64,000 nt of DNA from positions 627,187-691,186 of the forward strand of contig NW_025064896.1 in NCBI RefSeq assembly GCF_019112545.1, in the 5' to 3' direction. Below are positions 61,641 to 64,000 of this stretch, in pieces. Every line of letters starts with the position of its first letter. Positions within the stretch are counted from its first letter, which is position 1. The notes beneath the pieces are model-generated. The model was not told the DNA's origin. It worked only from the letters and a program-made list of their open reading frames with translations, and searched no databases. The stretch comes from Guyanagaster necrorhizus. Taxonomy: Eukaryota > Basidiomycota > Agaricomycetes > Agaricales > Physalacriaceae. A program made the translations under genes and the position numbers.

Positions 61641-62140
61641 TGTTATGCACATGCCACTGGCCTCCATGTCACCTCAACCAACCATGAATGCAATCACAGA
61701 AATCCATCAGACTCCAGCCCCTCCTCATTATCTATTAATTTTATTTTTACCATTATCATTTCACATCTGTATTTCACATTGTAATATCTAGACTCTGAAC
61801 TCGGTAGTGAATATTGACATCAGAACCCAATGGAACCCAACTCAGAATTAGCTACCATTAGTATATAAAGCCATGTATAACTATTGTAACTACTCAGTTT
61901 GAATATCAACTTGGATAAGCCAGCTACACTTCACTCCCACTTCAACTCCTCCTTACCTTGTCCATTGGATTCTGCTCCAAAGGATATTCCAGTTTGCTTC
62001 TCTAATGGAACTCCATTTGGTCCATCCAGATCCTTAGGCTCCAACTTGAGGGTGATATTGCCAATAGCTTTGTCAATGCCCATGCACTCTGCTGGACTCT
62101 GTGTGTGCACTCAAGCCCACTTGATTAGCACATTCCTAAC
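61641..62140 (+). repeat. 3' LTR of element C
   Basis: TGTTATGCACATGCC to ATTCCTAACA, 500 bp. It differs from the 5' LTR mainly by C/T and G/A transitions, as expected from deamination after insertion. Confidence 0.9.
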
Positions 62141-64000
62141 AGATAACATCCTCATTATATCCAAGGATCAGGAGGAACATCAATGATTAGTCTGCTAAGT
62201 TCTGAAACTAATGAGAAAACAAACTCTTTCTCAAAGCCAAGAAGTGTGAATTCAAAGTATTCAAAACTGAGTACTTTAGAGTGATCATCAGTGAAGGAAG
62301 CATTTGAATGGACTCAGTCAAAGTCACAGAAGTGATAGAATGGCCAGAACCTATAAAAAAGAAGAAATTACAATCTTTTTTGAGATTCATCAACTTCTAT
62401 CACTGGTTCATCCACAACTACAGCAAAATCATGCAACCTATGACCCAGCTAACTGGAAATGCTCCATGGGGGTGGAGACCATCACAACAGGCTGCATTCA
62501 AGGACCTCAAGTGATGGCTGGCCAGGGACATCATTCTTGCCATTCCAATGTAGAAAGGAAAGTTCTGAGTCAAAGCTGATTCAAGTGAAGGAGCTATCAG
62601 AGTGGTACTTTTCTAAGAACAAGACAGGAAGTGGTGACCAGTAGCCTTTCTATCAAAAGCCTTAACAACCACTGAGCAAAATTATGAGATATATGATAAG
62701 GAACTATTAGCTATAATGCTCACTCTAAAGAAATGGCAACACTATCTTATTGGTGCAATTTATACCTTCAAGATCTGAACAGATCATCAGAATCTATGAT
62801 ACTTTCAACAGCCACAAAAACTCAACTGATGATAAGTCTGCTGAGTCACTGAATTGAGCCAGTACCAATATAACTTACATCATAAAGCTGGCATAGTAAA
62901 CAAAAAGGCTGATCTCCTTAGTTAACAAGTGGATTATAACCAGAGAGAATGTGACAATGAGGTGACTCTATTAATGCCTGGACACTTCTGAGCAATGATA
63001 CTGCTCACTGAAGAAGAGATCCATGAGTGGATCAAGAGTGCTACTTGGAATAACTATAAATAGAACCAGTGAGTCACCTCCTCACTCAATCACAAACAAG
63101 GAATAATAAAAGAGAGAGGGCTCATTCAATATGATGAGTGGATTTACATTCTGCAGGATAAGGGATTGCAAGGGGAAATCATCACAATATATCACAATCA
63201 TGAAACTGCAGAACACCTCAGCATTGCCAAAACAAAGGAACTGATGTTACAGAAGTACTGGTGGCCAAAAATAGAGTGTGATATCAAGCACTATATAAAA
63301 AGATGTGAAATCTGCCAATACAGCAAATCATCAACACAACTATAGGCTGCACCATTACACTCAAATGAGATCCCAAACTCTCTGTAAACCCACATCTCCA
63401 TGAACATGATCATTGGACTGCCAGAATACAATGGCTATGACACAATCATAGTGATCATCAATCACTTCTCTAAAGCTATAATTCTCATCACATGTTTAAT
63501 AGAACTAATGTCAGAAGGATGAGCCAGAATACTATGTGATGAAGTCTATGCTAAGTATGGAATGCCTCAAGTAATCATCTTTGACTGAGGGCCTCAATTT
63601 GTCTCAAAATTTCTTGACAACCTTTACTGATTGTTTAACATCAAATGAAATGCCTTAATTGTCTATCACCTACAAACAGATGGCCAGATAGAGAGAACCA
63701 ACCAGAAAATTGAGAAATACCTCTGACTATTCATCAACTACTGCCAAGATGACTGGACAGAATGGTTGGCCCTTGCTGTATTTTAACATAACAATTGCAT
63801 CCACTCTGCAACAGATAAAACACTCTTCTTTATTAACACTGGTCAGCACCCCTATATCACCCATACTATATGTGCCCACACCACAACATCTGCTTCTTCT
63901 GACTTTAGCATCACAATGACCAAGATCCATGAGAAAACCCAGGCCACTCTCAAAAAAGCTGTAGTCTCCATAAAAAAACAATATAACAAATATTGCACAT
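62141..64000 (+). mobile_element. Element D, right part: RT end, RNase H, integrase (runs off the window)
   Basis: It resumes at GATAACATCCTCATTATATC (YLDN|NILIISKD). The RT thumb region FLRFINFYHWFIHNYSKI is near 62375. RNase H follows: FRVKADSSEGAI-type sequence near 62570 and LHHKAGIVNKKADLLS near 62880. The integrase zinc region HNHETAEHLSIAKTKEL.. CEICQYSKSS lies near 63200..63335. The integrase core is VIIGLPEYNGYDTIIVIIN near 63410, FVSKFLDNLY near 63600 and YHLQTDGQIERTNQKIEKYL near 63670. Frequent TGA stops. The chromodomain and 3' LTR lie beyond the right edge. Confidence 0.8.

Larger units (their letters stand above)
54162..62140 (+). mobile_element. Element C: full-length family 2 chromovirus with antisense gene
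   Basis: LTRs are 54162..54662 and 61641..62140. The perfect target duplication GATAA is at 54157..54161 and 62141..62145. Plus-strand gag lies at about 54768..56125 and pol at about 56126..59995. An antisense gene lies at 60175..61510. A purine-rich ATGGGGAGA precedes the 3' LTR. This is the best-preserved element: it keeps some CpG and long open stretches, though gag and pol have stops. It was inserted in the RT active-site motif of element D. Confidence 0.9.

Overview
The window comes from a filamentous basidiomycete, most likely an Agaricomycete. This is inferred from the gene set (ARV1, POP5, a twin-CX9C EMI1-type protein, a DUF1479 oxygenase, an MFS transporter) and from many short spliceosomal introns, most of 44 to 60 nt, whose GT-AG borders restore exact reading frames. 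About the first third (1 to ~21 kb) is mainly ordinary gene space with normal CpG content. From ~21.2 kb to the right end almost everything is decayed LTR retrotransposon sequence with hardly any CpG, many Arg(CGA)-to-TGA and Trp-to-stop changes, and a 210-base assembly gap at 51217..51426.

Gene region, left to right: a membrane glycoprotein with a Pro-rich repeat (minus, runs off the left edge); the 3' part of a divergent beta-tubulin gene (plus, 5' end missing); an eight-exon DUF1479 gene (plus); a truncated ARV1 pseudogene (minus); an intron-containing tRNA-Ser(AGA) (minus) beside a 1.2 kb CpG-free island; ~3.4 kb with no recognisable gene; the intact ARV1 gene (minus); POP5 (minus); a Cys/Ser-rich probable GPI-anchored secreted protein (minus); an unrecognised possible plus-strand gene; the EMI1-type gene (minus); a fifteen-exon MFS transporter (plus).

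Repeat region: two Ty3/gypsy chromovirus families are nested in each other. Family 1 (elements H, A, F, D and a solo LTR) has LTRs of the TGTTATGATTTTT type. Family 2 (elements B, C and a solo LTR) has ~0.5 kb LTRs of the TGTTAGGAATG / TGTTATGCAC type. The stacking can be read from 5-bp target duplications: A sits in the gag region of H (GAAGG), B sits in the 3' LTR of A (AACAA), and C sits in the RT catalytic motif of D (GATAA).

The most interesting item is in family 2. Both full-length copies carry, between the chromodomain end of pol and the 3' LTR, a second gene on the strand opposite gag-pol. In both copies it has exactly the same layout: a 787-nt exon, a 49-nt GTAAGT..AG intron and a 500-nt exon, encoding a 428-residue protein with a charged coiled-coil-like N-terminal half, an acidic stretch and a C-terminal CX2CX6C..CX2CX6C cluster resembling a fungal Zn2Cys6 domain. 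Because the gene is antisense, its intron cannot be removed from the genomic (sense) transcript, which explains how an intron survives retrotransposition.
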